Shown here piece after piece: positions 1-8,072 of a DNA stretch of 64,000 nucleotides. Numbering within the stretch: the stretch's first letter is position 1; every line of letters begins with the position of its first letter. Source of the stretch: Spirosoma fluviale (GTDB lineage Bacteria > Bacteroidota > Bacteroidia > Cytophagales > Spirosomataceae); the NCBI GenBank assembly GCA_945883625.1, contig CAMCXW010000001.1, forward strand, positions 62,001 to 126,000, given 5' to 3'. The notes beneath the pieces were generated by a model, which was not told the DNA's origin, did no database searches, and saw nothing but the letters and a program-made list of their open reading frames with translations. The position numbers and the translations under genes were made by a program.

Positions 1-941
1 ATGAGCTGGTAGGCGAGCGTTTATTAACCACCCCAGCGCACTATGCCTATTTGAAAATTGCAGAAGGCTGCGATCGCCCATGTAGTTTTTGCGCCATCCC
101 ATTAATGCGCGGCGGACACGTGTCGCGTCCCATGGCTGAATTAGTCAAAGAAGCGACGTCATTAGCTAAAAAAGGAACAAAAGAATTAATCCTTATAGCC
201 CAAGATCTGACTTTTTACGGATTGGATTTGAAGGGTGAAGGAAAATCAGGCCGACAATTAAAAGAATTGTTGGAACGTTTATCCGACGTTCAAGGCATCG
301 AATGGATTCGCCTACAATACGCATATCCAGCAGGTTTCCCGATGGAGATTTTACAAACGATGGCTGAGCGTGAAAATATTTGCAACTACCTAGACATGCC
401 ACTTCAAAGTGGATCCGATGCCATGTTGAAACACATGCGCCGTGGAATCACGCGTGAAAAAACGGAGCAACTTATCACAGATATCCGCGATAAAGTGCCT
501 GGAATCGCCTTGCGAACTACGCTAATCTCTGGTTATCCGGGCGAAACGGAAACTGATTTCGAAGAAACCTATTCCTTCGTAGAACGGATGCGTTTTGACC
601 GATTAGGGATCTTTAATTATTCACACGAAGAAAATACCCATGCGTATCTAGTGGAAGATAATGTGCCTGAAGAAGTGAAGCAAGAACGTTCTGATGAGAT
701 TATGGCGCTCCAACAAGGCATTTCAGAGGAACTGAATCAAGCTAAAATCGGAAAAACCTTTAAAGTGATGGTGGACCGGAAAGAGAGTGGTTTCTTCGTA
801 GGTCGAACGGAGCATGATTCCCCAGAGGTGGATAATGAAGTCTTAATTCTAGCCGCACAATATGCCCGACAAGGAGATTTTGTTCAGGTGAAAATCAACA
901 AAGCAGAGGAATTTGACTTATACGGTGATATCGTTTCTTAG
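1..941 (+). CDS. rimO: Ribosomal protein S12 methylthiotransferase RimO (5' end missing)
   Basis: This radical SAM enzyme methylthiolates an aspartate of ribosomal protein S12. The frame is open to the left edge (first full codon at base 3), so the N-terminal UPF0004 domain and true start lie outside; 312 residues are visible against about 430-440 in the family. The radical SAM cluster motif C-x3-C-x2-C is at visible residues 24, 28 and 31 (CDRPCSFC), followed by the RimO-typical run AIPLMRGGHVSRP. The C-terminal third, from about residue 235, fits a TRAM RNA-binding domain. The TTG at base 51 lies inside the conserved region and is not the start. The gene overlaps the converging ThiF-like gene by 4 nt. 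MiaB is a close paralogue, but the sequence around the cluster favours RimO. Confidence 0.95.
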   Translation, partial: ELVGERLLTTPAHYAYLKIAEGCDRPCSFCAIPLMRGGHVSRPMAELVKEATSLAKKGTKELILIAQDLTFYGLDLKGEGKSGRQLKELLERLSDVQGIEWIRLQYAYPAGFPMEILQTMAERENICNYLDMPLQSGSDAMLKHMRRGITREKTEQLITDIRDKVPGIALRTTLISGYPGETETDFEETYSFVERMRFDRLGIFNYSHEENTHAYLVEDNVPEEVKQERSDEIMALQQGISEELNQAKIGKTFKVMVDRKESGFFVGRTEHDSPEVDNEVLILAAQYARQGDFVQVKINKAEEFDLYGDIVS

Positions 942-2011
942 TATCGCGGAATGGATTTATCCACTTCCCGTGACCAAGCATCTATCCCACCAGCCACATT
1001 CAGTAGATTCGAGAAGCCTTGCGCTTGCAAATGTTTGAGCACATACATGGAGCGCATGCCATGATGGCATAAAACGACTCCTTTAGCTTCCCTAGGAATT
1101 AGACCTATTTGCAGCGAATTCATCGGCATTTGAATCGAGCTAGGTAAACTAGCTAAATCCCACTCAAACGGCTCCCGAACATCCAGTATAAATTGAATAT
1201 CGCCCGTTTGTAAACGGGTAGAAGCTTCCAAAGCGGAAATTTCAATGACCTCGACATGTTTGGTCGGGAAAATTTGTTCAACCGCATTTGCAGATCGTTC
1301 CATCCGAAACAGCTGCATGCGCATGCTGCGGACGTCCCAACGAAGCAACTGATTTTGCGCGGGGGAATCCATGCCACTCAAATAAAATATAGCTTCTTTA
1401 GCTTGCATTAAACCCAACATCCCCGGTAAAAAACCAAGTACACCTGCCTCGTCGCAGTTTGGAATCTCACCAGCACTAGGTTCTTCTGGAAATAAACAAC
1501 GGTATGTAGGGCCCGTTCCAAATGCATTACAAACCGCCAATTGCCCTTCCCACGTATGAATCGCCGCATAAACAAATGCCTTACCAAACTTCACGCAACT
1601 ATCATTAATTAAGTAACGCGTTTCAAAATTATCTGTGCAATCAATGACGAGATCGACATCGTTAACAAGCGTATGATTTTCCAACGAAAATTTCGCTGCA
1701 ATTGCCTCCACAGACACATGCGGATTCAAGGACTCGACAAAAGCTTTGGCTAACAACGCCTTCGATTGCCCCACCTGATCCGTTCGGTAGATGGTTTGTC
1801 GGCCTAAATTACTCAACTCCACATCATCATGATCCACAATCGTTAGTTGGCCCACCCCAGCCGCAGCCAAGTAAGGAATGACCGCCACACCCAAACCCCC
1901 AGCCCCAATAACTAACACATAGGCATTTTTAAGGCGTACTTGCTTGGCTGCATCCCATTCAGGAATAGCGAGTTGTTTTTGGTATCGATTGGTTTCTTCG
2001 TGCGTCAACAT
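938..2011 (-). CDS. ThiF/MoeB-family adenylyltransferase with C-terminal rhodanese domain
   Basis: Proteins of this family adenylate the C-terminus of a ubiquitin-like sulfur carrier (MoaD or ThiS), and the rhodanese domain supplies persulfide sulfur, as in MOCS3/Uba4. The nucleotide loop GAGGLG is at residues 36-41, and CTDNFETR near 125-132 is conserved. The rhodanese active loop CHHGMRS starts at Cys315. The zinc site looks lost: the usual CYRC reads TYRC (169-172), and the second CxxC, expected near residue 240, is absent. The ATG at 2011 is preferred to an upstream TTG. The start lies 9 nt after the rpmB terminator hairpin, so transcription may need read-through or an unseen promoter. 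No moaD or thiS gene is nearby, so the partner is unknown. Confidence 0.88.
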   Translation of the reverse strand: MLTHEETNRYQKQLAIPEWDAAKQVRLKNAYVLVIGAGGLGVAVIPYLAAAGVGQLTIVDHDDVELSNLGRQTIYRTDQVGQSKALLAKAFVESLNPHVSVEAIAAKFSLENHTLVNDVDLVIDCTDNFETRYLINDSCVKFGKAFVYAAIHTWEGQLAVCNAFGTGPTYRCLFPEEPSAGEIPNCDEAGVLGFLPGMLGLMQAKEAIFYLSGMDSPAQNQLLRWDVRSMRMQLFRMERSANAVEQIFPTKHVEVIEISALEASTRLQTGDIQFILDVREPFEWDLASLPSSIQMPMNSLQIGLIPREAKGVVLCHHGMRSMYVLKHLQAQGFSNLLNVAGGIDAWSREVDKSIPRY

Positions 2012-2019
2012 GGGCAAAT

Positions 2020-2049
2020 AAAAAAAGCCTCCTTGGTTTCAAGGAGGCT
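2020..2049 (-). terminator. Intrinsic terminator of rpmB
   Basis: A perfect 10-bp stem (2026-2035 with 2040-2049) closes a 4-nt loop and is followed, on the minus strand, by a run of six T. It lies 26 nt after the rpmB stop codon. Confidence 0.9.
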
Positions 2050-2075
2050 AATTTCGGTAAAAATCTTGATATATT

Positions 2076-2315
2076 TTAGATCGATAAAGTACCCTTACGA
2101 GCCGCAGCGATTAAAGTCTTCTCGAAACCGTTTTTGTTGATTGTACGAATTGCTTTTGCACATACTTTCATACGTACCCAAACACCTTCAGACTCCAAGA
2201 AAAACTTTTTAGTATGCAAGTTTGGATAAAACTTACGCTTTGTCTTGTTATTCGCGTGAGATACGTGATTACCCACTTGAGTTTTCTTTCCAGTTAATTG
2301 ACAAACCTTTGCCAT
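2076..2315 (-). CDS. rpmB: 50S ribosomal protein L28
   Basis: This is a small basic protein of the large ribosomal subunit, 79 residues, the normal length for Bacteroidota. The N-terminus MAKVCQLTGKKTQVGNHVSH and the stretch NKTKRKFYPNL are characteristic of L28. It has its own consensus promoter with a leader of about 54 nt and its own terminator, so it appears to be a single-gene unit. In many Bacteroidota, rpmB is followed by rpmG, a DUF4295 gene, ftsY and rimO on one strand. Here rpmG is absent nearby and rimO lies about 1.1 kb away on the opposite strand, which suggests local rearrangement. Confidence 0.97.
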   Translation of the reverse strand: MAKVCQLTGKKTQVGNHVSHANNKTKRKFYPNLHTKKFFLESEGVWVRMKVCAKAIRTINKNGFEKTLIAAARKGTLSI

Positions 2316-2373
2316 AATATGTTCTTTTTAAAATTGAATGCGCTGTAAAAACTATTTCCCCTAAAAGGGATTG

Positions 2374-2405
2374 CAAAAGTAGGAAATAAATTGAAAAATC
2401 CCAAA
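2374..2405 (-). promoter_or_regulatory. Bacteroidota-type promoter of rpmB
   Basis: On the minus strand, TTTG (2405-2402) is followed after 20 nt by TACTTTTG (2381-2374), matching the TTTG/TAnnTTTG consensus. The predicted start is about 54 nt upstream of the rpmB ATG. Confidence 0.75.
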
Positions 2406-2441
2406 GGTCTTTACAAAATTTATAAAATGCATTTCAATGTG

Positions 2442-2449
2442 TATCTTTG
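2442..2449 (+). promoter_or_regulatory. -7 box abutting a start codon (leaderless transcript)
   Basis: TATCTTTG matches TAnnTTTG and ends 3 nt before the ATG at 2453, so transcription should begin at or next to the start codon. No clear -33 TTTG is seen. Confidence 0.55.
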
Positions 2450-2452
2450 GTC

Positions 2453-3565
2453 ATGGTAAAGCGCAAGCAAGAAGAACCTGTATTAACTAAAATCGTCTCC
2501 TCCATCATCTGGTTGGGGACTTTGCCTTTGTGCCTTTATACGCTCCTCACCTACTTATTGAGTTATTCTTTAGTCATCGATCACTGGCTAGCCGGTTTTA
2601 TCATGATGACCTTGCCTTACGCGCAAATCCTATGTTTTATCTCGTTGGTTTACTGGATTTTTCGTCGGGCCAAACGCGCTTTACTTCCCCTGCTCGTTTT
2701 AGCGCTCGGATACAGTTTTATTCAACGTAGTTTTTCGTGGAATACACCCGTCAAATCTCCGAAATCAGCGATTCGCGTAATGAGTTACAATGTATATGGG
2801 ATGTATTCCAATAGCTTTGAAGCGAATAAAGAGAAGGTGAAAAACTTGAAAAAATTTATGTTGGACCACGCTGCCGACGTAAAATGCTTCCAAGAATTTT
2901 ATTCCCATGCGGATCGGAAAGCGTATCGGACGATCAACATGATGAAGGAAAATTATCCGCATTACGCTTTTATCCCCTTAAAGGAAGAATTATTTGATAC
3001 CAATGAAAAAATGGGACTTGCCATCTTTTCAAAATACCCCATCATTCATCAAGAAGGAAAGCAATTTGGGAATTCGGCTAACGGTTATTTATATGCTGAT
3101 ATTGTTGCGGAAAAAGACACCTTTCGAATTATCAACGTACAACTTTGGTCGATGGGTATTCGCGTCGGGAAGGTGACAGGAAAAATCAGGGATCAAGATT
3201 ACGAAGATGCCAAACGTGAAGGACGGGGTATCGTCGCATCCTTACGCAAGGGATTTATCCACCACAAAGATGAAATGACTCAGATTAATCGGCTTATCCA
3301 ACAAAGCTTATATCCGGTGATTTTAGTCGGGGACTTGAACGAGACGCCTTATGGCTGGGCGTATGGAACTTTACGGGAACGTTTGAAAAATTCGTTTGAG
3401 GAAGCGGGACGCGGATTTGGTTTTACCTTAAATCGAAGTCCCTATTTAGTTCGGATTGACAACCAATTCTGCTCGACGGAATGGCAAGTCACGCAGTTTA
3501 GAACGCTACGAAATGTTAGCTATACAGACCACTTTCCGGTTATCGCGGACTACACGTTAAAATAG
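2453..3565 (+). CDS. Membrane-anchored endonuclease/exonuclease/phosphatase family protein
   Basis: About 100 N-terminal residues form three hydrophobic segments (roughly 18-45, 48-65 and 72-92). An EEP-fold catalytic domain follows from about residue 103 (IRVMSYNVYGMY). Fold motifs are visible: an Asn in SYNVYGM, the acidic CFQEFY, GDLNETPY near 290, and the C-terminal YTDHFPVIADY with the catalytic Asp-His. Members cleave phosphodiesters in nucleic acids or phospholipids; the substrate here cannot be told. The likely topology puts the catalytic domain outside the inner membrane. The in-frame TTG at 2447 is rejected because it falls inside the promoter -7 box, so the ATG at 2453 is used. The APC permease starts 20 nt downstream on the same strand. 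Confidence 0.85.
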   Translation: MVKRKQEEPVLTKIVSSIIWLGTLPLCLYTLLTYLLSYSLVIDHWLAGFIMMTLPYAQILCFISLVYWIFRRAKRALLPLLVLALGYSFIQRSFSWNTPVKSPKSAIRVMSYNVYGMYSNSFEANKEKVKNLKKFMLDHAADVKCFQEFYSHADRKAYRTINMMKENYPHYAFIPLKEELFDTNEKMGLAIFSKYPIIHQEGKQFGNSANGYLYADIVAEKDTFRIINVQLWSMGIRVGKVTGKIRDQDYEDAKREGRGIVASLRKGFIHHKDEMTQINRLIQQSLYPVILVGDLNETPYGWAYGTLRERLKNSFEEAGRGFGFTLNRSPYLVRIDNQFCSTEWQVTQFRTLRNVSYTDHFPVIADYTLK

Positions 3566-3567
3566 TT

Positions 3568-3575
3568 TATTTTTG
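3568..3575 (+). promoter_or_regulatory. -7 box upstream of the APC permease
   Basis: TATTTTTG matches TAnnTTTG, overlaps the region just after the previous stop codon, and ends 10 nt before the ATG at 3586. No matching -33 TTTG is seen. Confidence 0.45.
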
Positions 3576-3585
3576 CTTCATACAA

Positions 3586-4905
3586 ATGAAGAAAAATTCA
3601 ACAAATCAACTCTGGAAAGTATTAGGCACCAGCTTTAGCATCGCCGTTACGATAGGTGGCACCGTGGGCACAGGCATATTGCGCAAACCAGGGCCCATTG
3701 CAGAGCAATTACACAATCCCTTTCTCATTATCGTTTTATGGATAGCTGTGGCCATCTATGCACTTTTAGGTGTGAGTTGCGTTTTGGAATTAAGTTTATC
3801 TATCCCAAAAGCTGGCGCTTGGTATGGATATGCAGAACGCGCATTTGGTAGGTATATCGGATTTATGGTGGGCCTAAGTTCTTGGCTCGGAACCGTAAGT
3901 GCGCTAGGATTCGGCTCCTACACGTTTAGTGAATATTTAGGGCTTTTGATTCCCGCATTAGAACCCTATGTAATCTATTGTGCGATAGGGATTTTGGTTG
4001 TGTTGTGGAGTTTCCACCAGTTGGGCGTCATCCTGGCTGGCCGGTCACAAGAATGGCTAAGTGGAATTAAAGCAGTCGCTTTACTACTTTTTATTGGAAT
4101 CTGTTTTCGGTATGGCGATGGGGGTGTTTGGGCCGAAAATGCACCAATTCCAAGTCAGAGTACCCTCTGGTCGGGAATTCTAGCAGCCCTACTATCCATT
4201 TTCTATGCATTTGACGGTTGGCATACCGCTGCTTATTTCACGGAGGAAAATAAAGACCCCGTAAACACCATGCCCAAATCCATGTTTATTGGTGTCATCT
4301 TAGTAGCCATTATCTATGTTTTGATCAATGCGGGGATATTATACACGATGTCACTTGCCGATTTAAGCCAAAGCAAATTAGCGGCTTCTGACGCAATTGG
4401 GCACTATTTTGGACCGGGAGCCGGTCGGTGGATAACCACTTTTTTAATGCTCAGTATCCTGGGAATTTTAAATACACAGGTCATGTTTGCTCCGCGGGTA
4501 ATTTACTCCATGTGCCGCGATGGCTTATTTTTTCCGCAAGCTTCACGTGTGAATGCGGCAGGTAGCCCAACCTTTGCCACGCACTTGACGGAGGGAACTG
4601 CCTGTTTATTTTTGTTTAGTAGCAAGGCTATTAGTGACCGACTTTCAGACATTGCAACCTTCTTTTTTGTGGCTAGTTATTTGGCAGGGTTTGCCTCGTT
4701 AATTCGATTGCGAAAAATTGAACCTGAGCTTCACAGACCATATCGCGTATGGGCCTATCCATTTTTGCCCTGGTTATTGGTATTTATTTCAACTGCATTT
4801 CTGGTGGGGACTTTGGTGCAAAACTTGAGTAGCCTACCCTTCGTAGGACTATTCATGCTCGTCAGTTATGGAATTTATACATTCGTTTTAACGCAGCGCG
4901 TTTAA
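3586..4905 (+). CDS. APC-superfamily amino acid permease
   Basis: This is a cytoplasmic-membrane amino acid transporter with about 12 hydrophobic segments over 439 residues. The first-helix motif IGGTVGTGILRKPG (about residues 22-35) is the substrate- and ion-binding signature of the APC family. FYAFDGWHTAAYFTEENKDP near 205-224 matches the helix 6 region of LAT-like members. The substrate cannot be specified. The gene converges on dacB and the two share 18 nt, so there is no room for a terminator between them. Confidence 0.88.
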   Translation: MKKNSTNQLWKVLGTSFSIAVTIGGTVGTGILRKPGPIAEQLHNPFLIIVLWIAVAIYALLGVSCVLELSLSIPKAGAWYGYAERAFGRYIGFMVGLSSWLGTVSALGFGSYTFSEYLGLLIPALEPYVIYCAIGILVVLWSFHQLGVILAGRSQEWLSGIKAVALLLFIGICFRYGDGGVWAENAPIPSQSTLWSGILAALLSIFYAFDGWHTAAYFTEENKDPVNTMPKSMFIGVILVAIIYVLINAGILYTMSLADLSQSKLAASDAIGHYFGPGAGRWITTFLMLSILGILNTQVMFAPRVIYSMCRDGLFFPQASRVNAAGSPTFATHLTEGTACLFLFSSKAISDRLSDIATFFFVASYLAGFASLIRLRKIEPELHRPYRVWAYPFLPWLLVFISTAFLVGTLVQNLSSLPFVGLFMLVSYGIYTFVLTQRV

Positions 4906-6129
4906 CAACGTAATCACATCCGCCTTACTTGCAGCAACCGACCGATTGGCCAAATTTGATAGGATACTAAATCGGTACATCTTGCCTTTGGCATCCTGGT
5001 AAAAACCAGAAAGATCATACGTATTACCAAATGAGCCCGACTTAGCCCAAGCCGTTCCGTGATGGAGTTTAACATTGCGCATCGTACCTGATCGTCCTGA
5101 TTGCGGCAATAACACTTTCAATTTTTCCATGGAAACCTCATTTTCCAATTCCCGTAGGATCTGAATCATGTCTGTTGGCCGCACCAAATTATAGCGCGAC
5201 AAGCCCGAACCATCCACCCAGCGGAGGTCGGCAACCACCGAATTTTCCTTTTTTAATTGCTCAATAATTTTGGCAGTGGGCCCTGTCCAACCACGCTTCG
5301 CGGCGATTAAATACAACAATTGTTCCGCAATTTGATTGTCACTGGTATACATCATGGGAACGATCAGACTGTCGACGAGTCCCGCATACTGGATTTTTGC
5401 GGCAGCAGGTATAGTACGCATTTTTGTTACAACCGACTTATGCAACGTATCAGCCAATAAACGGGCCGTTAATTCCACTGAGGTGATATATGGGATGGCT
5501 TGTTTTGCATACGCACTCGTATCGGGCAAATCTAGGTGATTGGAATTACGCGCACGCAACACATCTTTTTGCCTTGTTATTCGAATATCTTGGCTAAATA
5601 ATTTAGGTGAAATCTGCCAAATACCTTCCGTTTTTTGTACGCTGATTTGATTGTTGTAAAGCGGCAACAACGAAATTTCGGCTGAATAATCATCGTTATA
5701 ATCATCCCAAGCCCAGCCATCGCCCATCGCTTTTACATGACGTGCATCGTCTGCGTAAATGAGTACTTTCGCGCTTGCTTGTAATTTTTTTAATAAGGCA
5801 TCGCCCTTTAATTTGGGATGCATCAAACTGGGATCACCCGTTCCCCAGAAAAACAGGGTATCAGCGGTTTCATGGTATTTGAATGACGGAATGGAATCGG
5901 AAAGATTTCGTTTGGTGAGGAGCATGGTGGCCAACTTCATATTGGAAGCGGGCATAAAAAATTGATCTACATGATGGGTAAAAACGGTTTTTCCTGTAGC
6001 TGCTTCTTCAATGAATACGCCGCTGAATTGGTTAGGAAGCGAAGTGGAATGAAAGGCTTTTTTGACGCGAAGACTCGTACAGGAGCTTAGGAAGGCCAAC
6101 AAAACTACGAGGTAAGTTAATTTAGTCAT
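4888..6129 (-). CDS. dacB: D-alanyl-D-alanine carboxypeptidase/endopeptidase, PBP4 family (lipoprotein)
   Basis: This serine peptidase of family S13 trims or cuts peptidoglycan cross-links. The N-terminus is a lipoprotein signal with lipobox LSSC (lipid Cys17). The three penicillin-binding motifs are visible: SNMK at 62-65, SDN in YTSDNQIAEQLLY, and KSG in AWAKSGSFGN in place of KTG. The motif VDGSGLSRYNLV is typical of DacB. At 413 residues it is shorter than the roughly 450-480 of E. coli PBP4. Its 3' end overlaps the permease by 18 nt. A near-consensus TACCTTTA lies upstream on the minus strand as a possible promoter. Confidence 0.92.
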   Translation of the reverse strand: MTKLTYLVVLLAFLSSCTSLRVKKAFHSTSLPNQFSGVFIEEAATGKTVFTHHVDQFFMPASNMKLATMLLTKRNLSDSIPSFKYHETADTLFFWGTGDPSLMHPKLKGDALLKKLQASAKVLIYADDARHVKAMGDGWAWDDYNDDYSAEISLLPLYNNQISVQKTEGIWQISPKLFSQDIRITRQKDVLRARNSNHLDLPDTSAYAKQAIPYITSVELTARLLADTLHKSVVTKMRTIPAAAKIQYAGLVDSLIVPMMYTSDNQIAEQLLYLIAAKRGWTGPTAKIIEQLKKENSVVADLRWVDGSGLSRYNLVRPTDMIQILRELENEVSMEKLKVLLPQSGRSGTMRNVKLHHGTAWAKSGSFGNTYDLSGFYQDAKGKMYRFSILSNLANRSVAASKADVITLLNALR

Positions 6130-6192
6130 GCGTCAAATTTGGTCTTTAAAGGTACCAAAATTTCTGTATTTTCGCGTTTTCGCTCTGTGTAG

Positions 6193-7611
6193 ATGCTCAT
6201 CGGATTTGTTGTTTTTTACCTTCTTTTGAACTTGGTCGTTGGCTGGTGGGCCAGTCGGAAAGTCCATACTGCTAGCGATTTTGTGCTTGCAGGTCGTTCA
6301 TTACCATATGCTTTGGCCACGATGGTCACTTTTGCAACCTGGTTTGGATCTGAAACATTACTCGGTGCGCCACGCGAATTTGTCCATGGCGGCGTTTTAT
6401 CTATTATCGAAGAGCCATTTGGTGCAGCACTTGGTTTACTAATTGTGGGCATGATCTATGCCAAAAAACTATATCCCCTCCCCGTCCTTACCTTCAGTGA
6501 TTATTTCCGAATTCGGTTTGGAGGACTGTCGGAAAAGCTTTCAGCGCTCGTGATGATACCCTCGTATTTTGGTTGGATTTCTGCACAGTTAGTCGCCTTG
6601 GGATTGACCATGCATTTATTACTCCCAATTTCCACGGAATGGGGCATTGTGATCGGTGCAGTTTTAGTGATGACCTATACGCTGATGGGCGGAATGTGGT
6701 CGATTTCAATCACCGACTTCCTTCATAATTTAATACTGATTGCTGGGCTTTTGTTTCTAGCGTATTTGATGTGGGAAAAGATTCCTAATTGGCAGGTATT
6801 TTTAGCGGAGCAACCCAACGGTTTTTTCCGCTTTACCCCAAAAGAAAATACGACGACATCCTGGCTAACTTATCTGGCTGCATGGATTACGATTGGGTTT
6901 GGGAGCATTCCGCAGCAGGATATATTCCAACGGGTGATGTCGGCCGCCACCGGTAAAATTGCCGCCAAAGCTAGCATCACTGCCGGCATCATGTACATTT
7001 CAATCGCCTTATTGCCCTTGCTGATTGCCCTCGTGGGAGTGCGTTTATATCCGGAATTGTTGCAGGACGATATGCTGTTGATTCCGAATTTGGTGATGAA
7101 GTTTACGCCTTATGCGATGCAGATATTGTTTTTAGGCGCCTTATTATCAGCCTTATTAAGCACGACAAGTGGCGCTATTTTAGCTCCTGCGAGTGTTTTG
7201 GGTGAGAATCTTTGGAAGCCTTTATTAAAAAATCCGTCAGATAAATCGGTCTTATTGGTCATCCGAATATCGGTGGTTGTGGTGACGGGGGCTTGTATAT
7301 TGATGGCAATCAGCCGACAAAACATTTTTGAGCTCGTGGGAGAAGCGTCAGCGTTTAGTTTGGTTTCACTGTTTATTCCGCTGAATGCGGGATTGTGGTG
7401 GAAACGTGCTAGTGCGATGGGCAGTCACTTAAGTATGTTGGGTGGTTTATTTATCTGGGCCTACTTTCATTTTATGGCACCCACGGAAATTCCGTCGATT
7501 TGGTATGGCTTATTGGCCAGTGGATTGGGGTTGCTTTTCGGAACTTACGTTTGGCCTAATCGATCCAAGGCTGATCGATCGTCCCCACATATCTCCCCTG
7601 CGACTGAGTAA
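6193..7611 (+). CDS. Sodium:solute symporter family protein
   Basis: This is a membrane transporter of the SSS family with about 13 hydrophobic segments over 472 residues. The family-like N-terminus has ASDFVLAGRSLPYALATMVTF (about residues 27-47), followed by TWFGSETLLGAPREF, which resembles the Na+/substrate-binding helix of panF/putP-type members. SIPQQDIFQRVMSA near 237-250 is also conserved in the family. The substrate cannot be inferred. Its last 56 nt overlap the converging NUDIX gene, the longest overlap in the window. Confidence 0.88.
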   Translation: MLIGFVVFYLLLNLVVGWWASRKVHTASDFVLAGRSLPYALATMVTFATWFGSETLLGAPREFVHGGVLSIIEEPFGAALGLLIVGMIYAKKLYPLPVLTFSDYFRIRFGGLSEKLSALVMIPSYFGWISAQLVALGLTMHLLLPISTEWGIVIGAVLVMTYTLMGGMWSISITDFLHNLILIAGLLFLAYLMWEKIPNWQVFLAEQPNGFFRFTPKENTTTSWLTYLAAWITIGFGSIPQQDIFQRVMSAATGKIAAKASITAGIMYISIALLPLLIALVGVRLYPELLQDDMLLIPNLVMKFTPYAMQILFLGALLSALLSTTSGAILAPASVLGENLWKPLLKNPSDKSVLLVIRISVVVVTGACILMAISRQNIFELVGEASAFSLVSLFIPLNAGLWWKRASAMGSHLSMLGGLFIWAYFHFMAPTEIPSIWYGLLASGLGLLFGTYVWPNRSKADRSSPHISPATE

Positions 7612-7996
7612 AGATCAAATCTTGTAATTCCACCCCTATGTTTGGATACATGTGTACGTCGCTGAGTTGGGAAACAGGCAACCAAAGCACCTCCATAGCC
7701 GTCGTTTCATTCGGTTGGAGCACCGGTATTCCGCCAAGAATCTCGCCAGAAAACAAGATATGAAGTGATGTGGGACGTTTATCTGTTGCTTGAATTTCAC
7801 CCATGAGCATTAGTGGGCCTACTTCAACATCGATACCTAGCTCTTCCAAACATTCGCGCGCTACGGTTTCTGGAAATGATTCCCCAGGATCTGTATTTCC
7901 ACCGGGCAGATTATAAATGAATTGCGTACCGTACTGGTACTTCATGACTAAAACGTGATTGTTTTCGAGGATAACTAAGGCGGGTCTACAACGCAT
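7556..7996 (-). CDS. NUDIX hydrolase
   Basis: This small pyrophosphohydrolase is 146 residues long, close to a bare NUDIX domain. The NUDIX box is complete: Gly33, Glu39, then Arg47-Glu48 and Glu51-Glu52-x-Gly54, matching G-x5-E-x7-REUxEExGU, so it should bind Mg2+ and be active. The substrate (a nucleotide, NADH-like or other X-linked diphosphate) cannot be told. The gene is divergent from the Nif3-like gene and convergent with the symporter, whose 3' end it overlaps by 56 nt. Confidence 0.92.
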   Translation of the reverse strand: MRCRPALVILENNHVLVMKYQYGTQFIYNLPGGNTDPGESFPETVARECLEELGIDVEVGPLMLMGEIQATDKRPTSLHILFSGEILGGIPVLQPNETTAMEVLWLPVSQLSDVHMYPNIGVELQDLIFTQSQGRYVGTIDQPWID

Positions 7997-8043
7997 GTGC
8001 TACTTAAATACTTGTCGAAATATACATTAATTTTTTTATTGTC

Positions 8044-8051
8044 TACCTTTG
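8044..8051 (+). promoter_or_regulatory. -7 box upstream of the Nif3-like gene
   Basis: TACCTTTG matches TAnnTTTG, 21 nt before the ATG at 8073. A TTG in the same frame lies inside this box, which argues against it as the start. No well-spaced -33 element is seen. Confidence 0.55.
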
Positions 8052-8072
8052 TCTGTCCTAAAACACAATGGT

